From NCBI GenBank assembly GCA_946222725.1, contig CAMIHT010000010.1, positions 1-15,867 on the forward strand: a stretch of 15,867 bases of DNA, given 5' to 3'. The translations under genes and the position numbers were made by a program. The notes beneath the pieces are model-generated. The model was not told the DNA's origin and ran no database searches. It saw only the letters and a program-made list of their open reading frames with translations. Below are positions 1-7,961 of this stretch, in pieces; the first letter of the stretch is position 1, and each line of letters starts with the position of its first letter. This DNA comes from Actinotignum schaalii (GTDB lineage: Bacteria; Actinomycetota; Actinomycetes; Actinomycetales; Actinomycetaceae).

Positions 1-2415
1 GTTCCTTCCCGCGGCTGGCGGGAGCGCATCCGCCCGGCGATTATCATGTTCGGACTCGCTATTATTCCGATGATCTACGCGCTGATTCTCACCGGCGCCT
101 ACGATGATCCCCTCGGCAACCTCAATGAGATCCCGGCCGCGATTGTTAACGAAGATCGCGGCGCACAGCTGGATGGATCCGAGGTGAACCTGGGCGCTAG
201 CATCACCGCCAAGCTCCTGGAAACCGAGGAACGCCAGAACTTCCAGTGGCAGGAATACTCGGCAGCGGAGGCCGAGCAGAAACTAGCCAGCGGTGATATC
301 TACGCGGTGCTCAGCATTCCGGCGTCGTTTTCCAGCGATGCCACCTCGGTAGCGCGCGGCCCGGGGATTGCCACCCGAGCCCGGCTCTCTTTTGTCACCG
401 ACGATGCCCGCAACTATATCGTCGGCAATGTGGGGCGTGTCATCGCCTCCACCGCCACGGCGGCGGTTTCGGAGAAAGTGTCGGCCAAATATCTTGATGG
501 CATTTACCTCTCCTTCGGGACACTGAGCGAGCAGCTGAGCGCCGCGGCGGGTGGGGCCGGCGAGCTGGGCACCGGGTTGCACGATGCGGCCGGCGGTGCG
601 ACCCGGCTCGCGGAAGGCGCCGGTGAAGTGGCCGAGGGCGCCGGGAGTCTCGCCGCGGGAACGGGAACTTTGGCTTCCGGTGCGGGGCGTATGAACGACG
701 GCGCAGCTCAACTCGCCGCCGGAGCGAGCGATGCCGCCGGCGGGGCCAGTGCCCTGACTGAGGGAGTTTCCCGCATAGCCGGCGGGGCCGGTGCCGCGAG
801 CCTTGCGGCCGACCAGCTCCGGGATGGCGCGGAGCGCAGCGCCACGGGCCTCGACACCTTGGCGGCGGCCAGCCAGGATCTGGCTACGGGCAGTCAGAAA
901 GTAGCGGAGGGGAATGCCGCACTGGTGGAGGGCACCAACCGGGCTCTTGCCGGAGCGCAGCGGCTGAGCACCGGATCGGAGAAACTCAGCAGCGGGATCA
1001 GCACCCTCAATGACGGCCTGAGCACCCTCATCGCGATGTACGATGTGCTACCTCCGGAGGTAATCAAGGCGAAGCTGGCCGAGGCCCAGGCAGGCACCGC
1101 GCAGCTTCTTGAGGGATCCACTCAGCTCCAGGGCGGGATCGCCACCCTCGTAGGTGAGGACAGCGGAACGGCGAGCGGATCTGGTGCGGGTAGCGAAACC
1201 GACGCGAACGGCGTGCCTGGCGTGGGCACCGAAACCGGCGGATTAACCGCGCTCGCCAACGGGGCACAGGCCGCGAGCGCCGGGGCGGCACAGCTCAACG
1301 ACGGTGCCACCCAGTTGGCCGCGGGTGCGCAGCGCGCTGCCGCGGGAGGCCAGCAAGCCCTCGCCGCCACCGCGGAATTCGCCAGCCAACTCGACGCCCT
1401 CGCCTCCGGAAGCACCCGCGCCGCTACCGGAGCCACCCGTCTCGCGGAAGGGACCGCGCGTCTTGCTACCGGAAGTAACGAACTGGCAGCACGCGCCCCC
1501 GAACTAGCCGCGGGGGCACGTGCCGCCCACAGTGGGGCCACCCAGCTGAGCAACGGTGCCACCGCCCTCGCAACCAATCAGGAAACCCTGCGCGATGGCC
1601 TGCACACCCTGCGCGAAGGCGCCGCCACTCTAGAAGTGAAACTCTCTGAAGGCGCGGAAAAAATCCCGGTCTACACCCCGGGCGAATCCGAAACGATGCA
1701 ACGGGTAGGTGCCGCCCCGGTGGAGTTGAGCACCTCTCGCGCCCATCCTGTCGGCGATTTTGGTGCGGCAGTCGCCTGTTACTTCATCGCGCTGGCGATG
1801 TGGGTGGGCGCTATCGGCCTCTACCTCATGACGCCGCCTCTCTCGCGCCGTCTCGCGACGGCGCGAGTATCCGGGCTGCGGCTCGGGCTCGGTTCGGTTG
1901 CTACCGGAGCACTCATGGGAATTGTGCAGGCGGGCCTACTGGTAGGAATACTCCACTTCTTCGGGAATGTGGATCTCATCAACCCGGGCGCTACCTTCAC
2001 TATCTGCATCACCTCCTCGATTGTGTATATCGCGATCAACCAGGCACTCATTGCGCTTTTCGGCGCCCCGGGGCGCTTCATCGCGCTTCTCATGATCGTG
2101 ATCCAGCTGGGGGCGGCTGGCGGAATTTACCCGGTGGAAACCGCCCCGGGCTTCTTCCAGGCCGTCCACCCGCTACTGCCCGTCACCCACACGGTCAACG
2201 CCCTGCGGGCCGCGATTGCCGGTGGCCCGATTGATATCGGCACCTATGCAGGCGCGCTCGGGTTGTGGTTTGCCGCCTCGGTACTGGCCACCGTCTTCGC
2301 CGCCGTCATCAAAAACTGGCGCGATGACCACACCGGCACGCCCCGGCCCCGCGAGGCGAAAGCCGGTAGCGGCGTCGTACCAAAAAATGAGGAGGCGCCC
2401 GCCGCGGCGCGGTAA
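1..2415 (+). CDS. YhgE/Pip-family membrane protein, 5' end outside window
   Basis: The frame is open from base 1, so the true start lies upstream; the ATG at 46 is inside the first membrane helix and is not the likely start. The visible 804 residues begin with a hydrophobic helix followed by PAAIVNEDRGA, the typical opening of YhgE/Pip proteins. A long extracytoplasmic region (about bases 500-1640) is built from repeats of about 7-11 residues of the type LxxGAxxLAxGA, broken by a Gly/Ser/Thr-rich linker near 1155-1245. The C-terminal part (about 1750-2310) has five to six hydrophobic helices like an ABC-2 permease domain, then a charged tail. Family members are linked to phage reception (Pip), secretion or envelope functions; the precise role is unknown. 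It ends 79 bp before the next gene's promoter region ends and is probably a separate transcription unit. Confidence 0.85.
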   Translation, partial: VPSRGWRERIRPAIIMFGLAIIPMIYALILTGAYDDPLGNLNEIPAAIVNEDRGAQLDGSEVNLGASITAKLLETEERQNFQWQEYSAAEAEQKLASGDIYAVLSIPASFSSDATSVARGPGIATRARLSFVTDDARNYIVGNVGRVIASTATAAVSEKVSAKYLDGIYLSFGTLSEQLSAAAGGAGELGTGLHDAAGGATRLAEGAGEVAEGAGSLAAGTGTLASGAGRMNDGAAQLAAGASDAAGGASALTEGVSRIAGGAGAASLAADQLRDGAERSATGLDTLAAASQDLATGSQKVAEGNAALVEGTNRALAGAQRLSTGSEKLSSGISTLNDGLSTLIAMYDVLPPEVIKAKLAEAQAGTAQLLEGSTQLQGGIATLVGEDSGTASGSGAGSETDANGVPGVGTETGGLTALANGAQAASAGAAQLNDGATQLAAGAQRAAAGGQQALAATAEFASQLDALASGSTRAATGATRLAEGTARLATGSNELAARAPELAAGARAAHSGATQLSNGATALATNQETLRDGLHTLREGAATLEVKLSEGAEKIPVYTPGESETMQRVGAAPVELSTSRAHPVGDFGAAVACYFIALAMWVGAIGLYLMTPPLSRRLATARVSGLRLGLGSVATGALMGIVQAGLLVGILHFFGNVDLINPGATFTICITSSIVYIAINQALIALFGAPGRFIALLMIVIQLGAAGGIYPVETAPGFFQAVHPLLPVTHTVNALRAAIAGGPIDIGTYAGALGLWFAASVLATVFAAVIKNWRDDHTGTPRPREAKAGSGVVPKNEEAPAAAR

Positions 2416-2467
2416 AGGGCAGGAGCACGCGCCGAACCCGCAGCCGCACAGTAATTTCTGAGTCCTA

Positions 2468-2496
2468 TTTACCGCGAGGTAAGGGAAGCCTAATAT
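2468..2496 (+). promoter_or_regulatory. Putative promoter of the first ABC transporter pair
   Basis: A -35-like TTTACC (2468-2473) and a -10-like TAATAT (2491-2496) are separated by 17 bp, about 60 bp before the ATG at 2555. Each hexamer matches the sigma-70-type consensus at four of six positions. The spacer and the -10 are covered by a DtxR-like box, which is the expected arrangement for a repressor-controlled promoter. Transcription start is inferred, not shown. Confidence 0.45.
2475..2493 (-). promoter_or_regulatory. DtxR/IdeR-like iron box
   Basis: Read on the minus strand this is TTAGGCTTCCCTTACCTCG, which matches the known DtxR/IdeR consensus TTAGGTTAGSCTAACCTAA at 13 of 19 positions, including TTAGG in one half and ACCT in the other. 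It matches the box at 7990-8008 at 13 of 19 positions as well. It lies between the putative -35 and -10 of the ABC pair. Inference: iron-dependent repression. Confidence 0.5.
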
Positions 2497-2497
2497 G

Positions 2498-2530
2498 GAG
2501 GTGCTCCGCGGATCGCCCGCGGGGCACCTC
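2498..2530 (+). other. Strong 5' leader hairpin
   Basis: The 14-nt arm 2498-2511 (GAGGTGCTCCGCGG) pairs with 2517-2530 (CCGCGGGGCACCTC) through 13 Watson-Crick pairs and one G-U, with a 5-nt loop. No T-run follows, so it is a poor intrinsic terminator. It sits between the putative -10 and the ribosome binding site (GGAGGA, 2544-2549), so most of it would lie in the mRNA leader of the ABC genes. Confidence 0.55.
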
Positions 2531-2554
2531 TCCTACTGTTCGCGGAGGAATGGG

Positions 2555-4450
2555 ATGACGGCTCAACTCACCCACGCAGATGCCGGCACCGCCCCGAACG
2601 GCGGCGCCGCCACGCGTGTCGATACGTATAAAGAAAAACGCGCACAAGGACAGCGCGCTCTCAAAGAACTCATGGCACCGATTGCGCCGCGCCTGGCGCT
2701 TGGCCGCTTCATGGCGGTGTGCTCCTCACTCGTGGCCGTGGCGCCTTTTATTGCACTGGTGCGCATCGGCGATATTCTACTGCCGGCCTGGCGCGCCGGA
2801 ACGCCGATAGATAACGAAGCGCTGAGCTGGAATGTCAAACTTCTCGCCGGGGCTTTTTGCACCCAGCTCTTCCTCTATTTCCTCGCGCTGAGCATCACAC
2901 ATTTCGCGGATCTCAAACTGCGCGGCCTGCTACAAGAACGCATTATCGCGCAGATTTCACGCGCGCCACTCTCGTGGTTCTCCCGGGCGCGCTCCGGGCA
3001 GATCCGCAAAGCGATTCAAGCCGACACCACCACGCTCCACACCCTGGTGGCGCACGCCCCGGTGGAAACCACGGCCGCGGTAGCTACTCCCCTGGCCCTC
3101 GTTATTTTCGCTTTCACCGTGAATTGGCGCCTCGGGCTTCTCACCATGATTCCGCTGCCTTTCTACTTCGCGGCGCAAATGTTCATGATGCGGGATATGG
3201 GCGAAAAGACCGCGGAGATGGATGACCGGCTTGGTTACCTCGCCGCACGCGGGGTGGAATTCGTGGAAGGCATCCAGGTGGTCAAGAGCTTCGGGAAAGT
3301 CGGCCACGCGCATCGTGCATTTGCGCGCGCCGCGGATGATTTCGGGAATTTCTACTGGGATTGGTGCGGGCCGATGCTCAAAGGCTCCGCGTTGGCTATG
3401 TCTTTCATTTCCGCGCCTGTGGTGCTGCTCGTTAACATGGGGCTCGGCTCGCTGATTCTGGCCGCCGGCGCCGCCACCCTCCCCGAGGTCATCGCCTGCT
3501 CCCTTATTGGCCTCATTGTGCCACTCACCTTCGACACCCTCTCTACCAGTATGTGGTCCTATCAGCTGGCCGGAAATTCCGCACTGCGCATTATCGAAGT
3601 GACGAGCGTGGAGCAGCTACCCCAGCTCTCCGAGTCCGCGGCCGCGCCAGCTGCCGCGGAGCAACAGGCCGGAGCCCCCACGGCCGCACCCACCGGGGAA
3701 GCCGCGGGCGGCGTCGTACCCGCGCACGTTGTGTTCGACAACGTGAGCTACTCGTATCCGCGCGCCGGGCGCACCATCCAGGCCCTCGACGGTGTCTCGC
3801 TCACGCTGCGCCGCGGCACCGTGACCGCGCTGCTCGGCCCGTCCGGTTCGGGCAAATCCACCCTGGCCACCATGCTCGCGCGTTTCCGCGATCCGGATAG
3901 CGGGCGGGTGCTCCTCGACGGGCACGACCTGCGCACCCTCTCCGAAAAAGACCTCTACAAGCGGGTCGCTTTCGTGCTGCAAGACGCGCAAATGCTGCGC
4001 ATGTCCGTGCGCGATAATATTCGCCTCGCGCAGCCCGATGCCGACGACGCCGCCATCGAGCAAGCGGCCCGTGCCGCCAATATTTGGGAGGATATCTGCG
4101 CCCTTCCCCGGGGCTTAGACACCGTACTCGGAGAAGATACCGCGATGTCCGGGGGCCAATACCAGCGCCTAGCTATCGCGCGGGCGCTGCTGGCAGATGC
4201 CGATCTGCTCATTTTGGATGAGGCAACCGTAGCCACCGACCCCCAATGCGAAGCGGAAATCCAAAGCGCCCTCAACCGTTTGGTAGCCGGGCGCACCGTA
4301 CTCGTGATTGCCCACCACGCCGAATCCGTACTCGGGGTGGATCAGGTGTGCATTTTGGAACAGGGGCGGATTTCCGCCCTGGGTACCCCGGAGGACGTAG
4401 CCGCGCATCCCTTCTGGGTGCGGCTCATGGAAGGACGCGAATATGCCTAA
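2555..4450 (+). CDS. ABC transporter, fused permease and ATPase (IrtAB/YbtPQ-like, subunit 1)
   Basis: The 631-residue protein has a membrane domain (about residues 45-345, six predicted helices, first near 50-77) and an ATPase domain (about 391-631). ATPase motifs are GPSGSGKST (428-436), Q-loop LQD (475-477), signature MSGGQ (531-535), Walker B LLILDE (551-556) and H-loop His587. An Ala/Pro/Gly-rich linker (361-389) joins the domains. The D-loop reads VATD instead of the common SALD. The start at 2555 is chosen because GGAGGA lies 5 nt upstream; an ATG at 2495 in the same frame lies inside the promoter and hairpin and has no such site. The gene overlaps the next ABC gene by 8 bp, so they are co-translated and probably form a heterodimer. 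Half-transporters of this layout include exporters (CydDC, multidrug) and siderophore importers (YbtPQ, IrtAB); the iron box upstream favours the latter. No siderophore-interaction domain is present. Confidence 0.88.
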   Translation: MTAQLTHADAGTAPNGGAATRVDTYKEKRAQGQRALKELMAPIAPRLALGRFMAVCSSLVAVAPFIALVRIGDILLPAWRAGTPIDNEALSWNVKLLAGAFCTQLFLYFLALSITHFADLKLRGLLQERIIAQISRAPLSWFSRARSGQIRKAIQADTTTLHTLVAHAPVETTAAVATPLALVIFAFTVNWRLGLLTMIPLPFYFAAQMFMMRDMGEKTAEMDDRLGYLAARGVEFVEGIQVVKSFGKVGHAHRAFARAADDFGNFYWDWCGPMLKGSALAMSFISAPVVLLVNMGLGSLILAAGAATLPEVIACSLIGLIVPLTFDTLSTSMWSYQLAGNSALRIIEVTSVEQLPQLSESAAAPAAAEQQAGAPTAAPTGEAAGGVVPAHVVFDNVSYSYPRAGRTIQALDGVSLTLRRGTVTALLGPSGSGKSTLATMLARFRDPDSGRVLLDGHDLRTLSEKDLYKRVAFVLQDAQMLRMSVRDNIRLAQPDADDAAIEQAARAANIWEDICALPRGLDTVLGEDTAMSGGQYQRLAIARALLADADLLILDEATVATDPQCEAEIQSALNRLVAGRTVLVIAHHAESVLGVDQVCILEQGRISALGTPEDVAAHPFWVRLMEGREYA

Positions 4451-6269
4451 CGCGAAGATGTCTCAGAATTCCACTGCACCCGGCGGACGCGCAAACGGCG
4501 GGCGTTTTTCCGATCCGCTCCTGGTGCACGCCTACGGCTCCGTCCTCACCGAGGAAGGCCACGGCTACTATCGCCGCTCCATTGCCTTGGTTATCCTCTC
4601 CGGGATGATCGAAGGGCTCGCGCTCCTCACCGTGGTACCCCTGGCGCTGACCTGGTCGACCGGCACTCCCACCCTCGGGCTCGGCGTGGGCGGCTGGATC
4701 AGCGTGCTCGCCGCGCTCGCGGTCACCGGTCTGCTCACCGCCTACGTTCAGGCGGTGATGGCCTACACGGCCGCCATGGACGTGATCCGCCACAGTCTCA
4801 GCCTGCTGGGCGACCAACTCTCCCGCCTGCCGCTGGGCTGGTTCCGCTCCGGTTGGGCCGGCACGCTCTCCCGCCTGGTCACCGACGGGCTCATGGCTAT
4901 CGGCCAGGGCATCGCCCATTTCACCACCCCGATTATCCGCAATGCCACCGCCGCGCTGGTGCTGCTGGTGGGCATGTGGATCTGGCAGTGGCAACTGGGG
5001 CTTGCCCTCACGGTTGCGTTCCCGCTGCTGTGCGCGTTGGCCGCCGCGGCCCGGGTATTACGGCGCCGCTCCGAACTGGCCACCAGCGCCACCGAAAGCG
5101 ATCTGGCGGATCGGATTGTGGAATACGCCCGGTGCCAGCCCATCCTGCGGGCCACTGGCCAGGCCGCTACCTTCGCGCCGCTCCACGCTGCGGTTCGAGC
5201 GAACCTCGCTGCCCAGCGCCGTTCGCTCTGGCTGGGCATCGCTGCCAATCTACTCTCCGGGGTGGGTGCGCAGCTGCTGGTGGTCAGTCTCATCGCGCTC
5301 GCCGTGCATCTATGCACGGGCGGGCTTCTCAACCCGGCGGCCACCCTCGCCTTCCTCGGGGTGGCGCTGCGGTTCATGCGAAATCTGGAGGATTTCACCT
5401 CCTTCGTTATGGCAACGGAAGTGGCTCGCACTCCGCTTGACTCCATGCGCGAGGTGCTTGATGCGCCGGTACCCAGCGAGCCCGCCAGCGACGTCGCCCT
5501 TCCCACGCCCGGCGAAGTTGCCCTCACGGACGTCCGTTTCGGGTACCGCGCGGATACCCCGGTGCTGGACGGCGTGAGCTTCACCGCCCGCCCGGGCACC
5601 CTCACCGCGATTGTGGGGCCCTCCGGGGCCGGCAAATCCACCCTATTCCGCCTCATGTGCCGGTTCTGGGACGTGGATGGCGGCAGCGTGAAAATTGGCG
5701 GGGTGGATGTGCGTGATCAAACGACGGCGCAGCTCATGGCGCAACTGTCCATGGTGTTCCAGGATGTTTATCTTTACGATGACACCCTCGAAGCGAATAT
5801 CCGGGTGGGACGCGAAGGCGCCACGGATGCCGAAGTGCGAGCGGCGGCGGATATGGCCGGCGTGAGCGATATTGCCGCGCGGTTGCCCGATGGCTGGGAG
5901 AGCCCTGTCGGAGAACGCGGCGGGATGCTTTCTGGTGGGGAACGCCAGCGGGTTTCCATCGCGCGGGCGCTCCTCAAACACGCTCCTATCGTGCTTTTCG
6001 ATGAAGCCACCTCAGCCCTCGATCCGGAGAATACCGCCGCTATCCGCGCCTGCATCCAGCAGCTGCGCCAGGAGGCAACGGTCCTGGTCATCGCTCATAA
6101 GCTAGAAACCGTGCAGGGCGCGGACCAGATCGTGGTGCTCGACGCGAGCGGTACCGTGCGCGAAGTGGGCACCCACGCGGAGCTGCTGGAAAGAGGCGGA
6201 CTGTACCGGACGTTCTGGGAGGATCGACGGCGCGCGGCCGGCTGGCAGCTGGGAGCTGCGGCGGACTAG
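4443..6269 (+). CDS. ABC transporter, fused permease and ATPase (IrtAB/YbtPQ-like, subunit 2)
   Basis: The 608-residue protein has a membrane domain (about residues 43-320) and an ATPase domain (about 355-608). Motifs are all canonical: GPSGAGKST (392-400), FQDVYLYDDT with Gln440 (Q-loop), LSGGERQR (496-503), IVLFDEATSALD (516-527) and H-loop His552. Start ATG 4443 overlaps the upstream stop by 8 bp and has GGAAGGA at 4429-4435, seven bases ahead; an in-frame ATG at 4458 is an alternative. The FQDVYL motif and the LPDGWESPVGERG stretch before the signature are frequent in the YbtPQ/IrtAB siderophore-importer group (family knowledge, from memory). It likely pairs with the preceding gene, which has less canonical signature and D-loop sequences. 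The substrate is inferred to be a ferric chelate; an exporter role cannot be excluded. Confidence 0.88.
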   Translation: MPNAKMSQNSTAPGGRANGGRFSDPLLVHAYGSVLTEEGHGYYRRSIALVILSGMIEGLALLTVVPLALTWSTGTPTLGLGVGGWISVLAALAVTGLLTAYVQAVMAYTAAMDVIRHSLSLLGDQLSRLPLGWFRSGWAGTLSRLVTDGLMAIGQGIAHFTTPIIRNATAALVLLVGMWIWQWQLGLALTVAFPLLCALAAAARVLRRRSELATSATESDLADRIVEYARCQPILRATGQAATFAPLHAAVRANLAAQRRSLWLGIAANLLSGVGAQLLVVSLIALAVHLCTGGLLNPAATLAFLGVALRFMRNLEDFTSFVMATEVARTPLDSMREVLDAPVPSEPASDVALPTPGEVALTDVRFGYRADTPVLDGVSFTARPGTLTAIVGPSGAGKSTLFRLMCRFWDVDGGSVKIGGVDVRDQTTAQLMAQLSMVFQDVYLYDDTLEANIRVGREGATDAEVRAAADMAGVSDIAARLPDGWESPVGERGGMLSGGERQRVSIARALLKHAPIVLFDEATSALDPENTAAIRACIQQLRQEATVLVIAHKLETVQGADQIVVLDASGTVREVGTHAELLERGGLYRTFWEDRRRAAGWQLGAAAD

Positions 6270-6318
6270 CGCAGTTTTGGCGGAATAGCGCTGAGCCGGC
6301 GGAATAGCGCTGAGCCGG
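6262..6318 (+). repeat. Three tandem 19-bp units overlapping a stop codon
   Basis: Units 6281-6299 and 6300-6318 are identical (CGGAATAGCGCTGAGCCGG). A diverged unit, 6262-6280, begins CGGACTAGCGC and contains the TAG stop of the ABC gene (6267-6269). The later units keep TAG at the same place, which suggests that duplication of the gene's 3' end created them. Confidence 0.7.
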
Positions 6319-6321
6319 CGA

Positions 6322-6397
6322 GGAGGGTATATTTTCCCGGGATGTACTTCGCATGTACAACAAACGCAGTACAGCTCTGAAAACACATACCCCCTCC
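6322..6397. repeat. Dispersed long-hairpin element, copy 1
   Basis: An imperfect inverted repeat with arms GGAGGGTAT..TTTTC (6322-6336) and GAAAACACATACCCCC (about 6379-6394), an inner stem 6344-6351 (GTACTTCG) against 6365-6372 (CGCAGTAC), and a 13-nt loop CATGTACAACAAA. The inner stem, loop and outer stem recur at 12984-13044, where the loop is CCTGTACGACAAA. No T-run follows either arm. Short minus-strand frames through it look coding-like only because both copies share sequence. Confidence 0.65.
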
Positions 6398-6471
6398 CCA
6401 GGGGACGATGTGACTAGTGAACTCCGTGAGGCCCATGAGGCTCTCGCGGGAAACCGCCGCATCTGCCCGAA

Positions 6472-6563
6472 ATCAAAATGCAACGTAACAGCCCTACATT
6501 TTGCAACGTAGCTACCCTACAAAATGCAATGTAAGGACTCTACATTTTGCAACCCACCCTCTA
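6472..6563 (+). repeat. Four 23-bp direct repeats (iteron-like operator array)
   Basis: Four 16-bp boxes start at 6472, 6495, 6518 and 6541, exactly 23 bp apart. They are ATCAAAATGCAACGTA, TACATTTTGCAACGTA, TACAAAATGCAATGTA and TACATTTTGCAACCCA, giving the consensus TACAWWWTGCAAYGTA, with 7-bp spacers that are partly similar (ACAGCCC, GCTACCC). Each box is itself an imperfect palindrome with TAC/GTA ends. The array ends at the putative promoter of the ATPase gene at 6574. The spacing suggests cooperative binding of a regulator near two helical turns per site. Confidence 0.8.
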
Positions 6564-6573
6564 GAATGGGGTT
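6539..6573 (+). promoter_or_regulatory. Putative leaderless promoter of the DUF4143 ATPase
   Basis: TAGAAT (6562-6567) matches the -10 consensus at five of six positions and lies 6 bp before the ATG at 6574, so transcription would start at or next to the start codon. No clear Shine-Dalgarno sequence precedes the ATG, which fits a leaderless mRNA as is common in actinobacteria. The -35 (TCTACA, 6539-6544) is poor and lies within the last 23-bp repeats. Confidence 0.45.
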
Positions 6574-7842
6574 ATGGACACGGAAGCAGTTGCAGGAATG
6601 CCCTATCTTCCCCGGGCTCTGGACAGTCTGGTCACGCGGGCTCTCACCTCGTCAGGAGCGCTAGTCATCGAAGGCCCGCGCGGATGCGGAAAGACAATGA
6701 CGGCACTGCGCCACTGCGAATCCGCCATTTTCTTGGACACCCCGCAGGCGCAGCAACTCGCGCAGATAGCTCCGGACGCTCTTCTGGAAGGCGAACGCCC
6801 GCGACTCCTCGACGAATGGCAGCTCAACCCCGAGCTGTGGAATATGGTGCGCCGGGCGGTGGATTTCTCCCCCAGCTTCGGGGATTTCATTCTCACCGGC
6901 TCCTCGGTTCCGGCAGATGACATCACGCGCCACACCGGCGCCGGGCGTTTCACCCGCATCCGCCAACGCACGATGACCTGGCAGGAAAAGGGGCGCAGCT
7001 CGGGCGCGGTATCCCTCGAAAAGCTCCTCGCCGGGGAGCCCGTTTCCACGAACCTCAGCACACCTCCTCTCGATTCCGTGATTGAGACCCTGCTGCGCCC
7101 AGGCTTCCCCGGGATGCTCGATCTGGAAGGCGAGGCGGCGTTGTTCGCGCTGACCAGCTATCTCCAGGAGATTGCACGTGCCGATATTCCTCGGATTATT
7201 ACCTTGCGCCAAGACCCGCAACTCATCTTGCATCTACTTAGGGCCCTGGCCCGCTCGGTGGCAACCGAAGTCTCCATCGCCACTCTCAAAAAGGATCTGG
7301 ACGCGGTTTTCCCCGCGTCGAGTCGGCAAACGGTGTCCACGCTTCTGGATACCCTCCAGCGGCTTTTCGTTGTTGAGGCGGTTCCAGCCTGGTCGGTTCG
7401 GCTTCGTTCCAAAGCCCAGTTGCGACTGTCACCCAAGTATCACCTGGCCGATCCGGCACTCGCCTGCGCGGCGCTTGCCGCGGATAGCTCGGCACTGCGG
7501 CGAGATCTAGAAACTCTCGGATTTATTTTCGAGTCCGCGGTTGTGCACGATCTCAGCGTTTTTGCCGCGACCCTGGGTGGGCACGTGCGGCATTACCGCG
7601 ATTCCTACGGCCATAAAATCGATGCGGTGCTGGAATTCCCGGGAGGCGTGTGGGCGGGCGTTGAAGTCAAACTCGGGGGCGGGCAGGTCACCCAGGGCGC
7701 GCGCAGTCTCAAAAAAGCAGTTGATCAGATCGCGCCGGAACGCGGCGAACCCGCTTTCCTTGCCGTCATTACCGGCACGGGAATAACCGGGCCCGCAGCC
7801 GAGGGCGTTACCACTTTCCCGCTCAGCGCACTAGGCCAGTAA
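6574..7842 (+). CDS. AAA+ ATPase with DUF4143 C-terminal domain
   Basis: The 422-residue protein has an N-terminal ATPase module: Walker A GPRGCGKT (34-41), Walker B RLLDEWQ (77-83) and the sensor-like FILTGSS (105-111). The C-terminal half matches the DUF4143 layout, with HLADPALA (290-297), FESAVVHDL (319-327) and a nuclease-like core made of Asp350 (HKID) and GVEVKLG with Glu364 and Lys366. That D...ExK pattern is the PD-(D/E)XK fold pattern, although catalysis has not generally been shown for this family. Such ATPases are scattered, often laterally acquired, and their function is unknown. The gene stands alone between two iron-transport units and is preceded by a striking repeat array. 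The start is fixed by the ATG right after the -10-like element. Confidence 0.9.
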   Translation: MDTEAVAGMPYLPRALDSLVTRALTSSGALVIEGPRGCGKTMTALRHCESAIFLDTPQAQQLAQIAPDALLEGERPRLLDEWQLNPELWNMVRRAVDFSPSFGDFILTGSSVPADDITRHTGAGRFTRIRQRTMTWQEKGRSSGAVSLEKLLAGEPVSTNLSTPPLDSVIETLLRPGFPGMLDLEGEAALFALTSYLQEIARADIPRIITLRQDPQLILHLLRALARSVATEVSIATLKKDLDAVFPASSRQTVSTLLDTLQRLFVVEAVPAWSVRLRSKAQLRLSPKYHLADPALACAALAADSSALRRDLETLGFIFESAVVHDLSVFAATLGGHVRHYRDSYGHKIDAVLEFPGGVWAGVEVKLGGGQVTQGARSLKKAVDQIAPERGEPAFLAVITGTGITGPAAEGVTTFPLSALGQ

Positions 7843-7919
7843 CGCCGGCCCGCCGCACTGAGCATCCACCCCACCCCCGCCAAGCCAAGCCAAGGTCGCG
7901 CATACTCATACTCACCCCC

Positions 7920-7948
7920 GGATTTTCAAGCATTTACAAGGATTTTCA
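7920..7948 (+). repeat. Direct repeat GGATTTTCA, 20-bp period
   Basis: GGATTTTCA occurs at 7920-7928 and again at 7940-7948, two helical turns apart and ending 14 bp before the -35 of the operon at 8056. It could be an activator site; two 9-bp copies are limited evidence. Confidence 0.35.
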
Positions 7949-7961
7949 CGCCACAAAACTG

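Noticed and set aside
4763..5656. 297-codon open frame on the minus strand
   Set aside because: It lies fully antisense to the well-supported ABC gene and is rich in Arg, Ser and Ala, typical of an antisense shadow in high-GC DNA.
6102..6483. Minus-strand peptides sharing sequence with one near 12873-13067
   Set aside because: The similarity comes from the shared hairpin element, not from a conserved protein; frames have no start signals.
6472..6563. CRISPR-like regular repeats
   Set aside because: Period is 23 bp with 16-bp boxes and only 7-bp spacers that resemble one another; no cas gene is present. It is an operator or iteron-type array.
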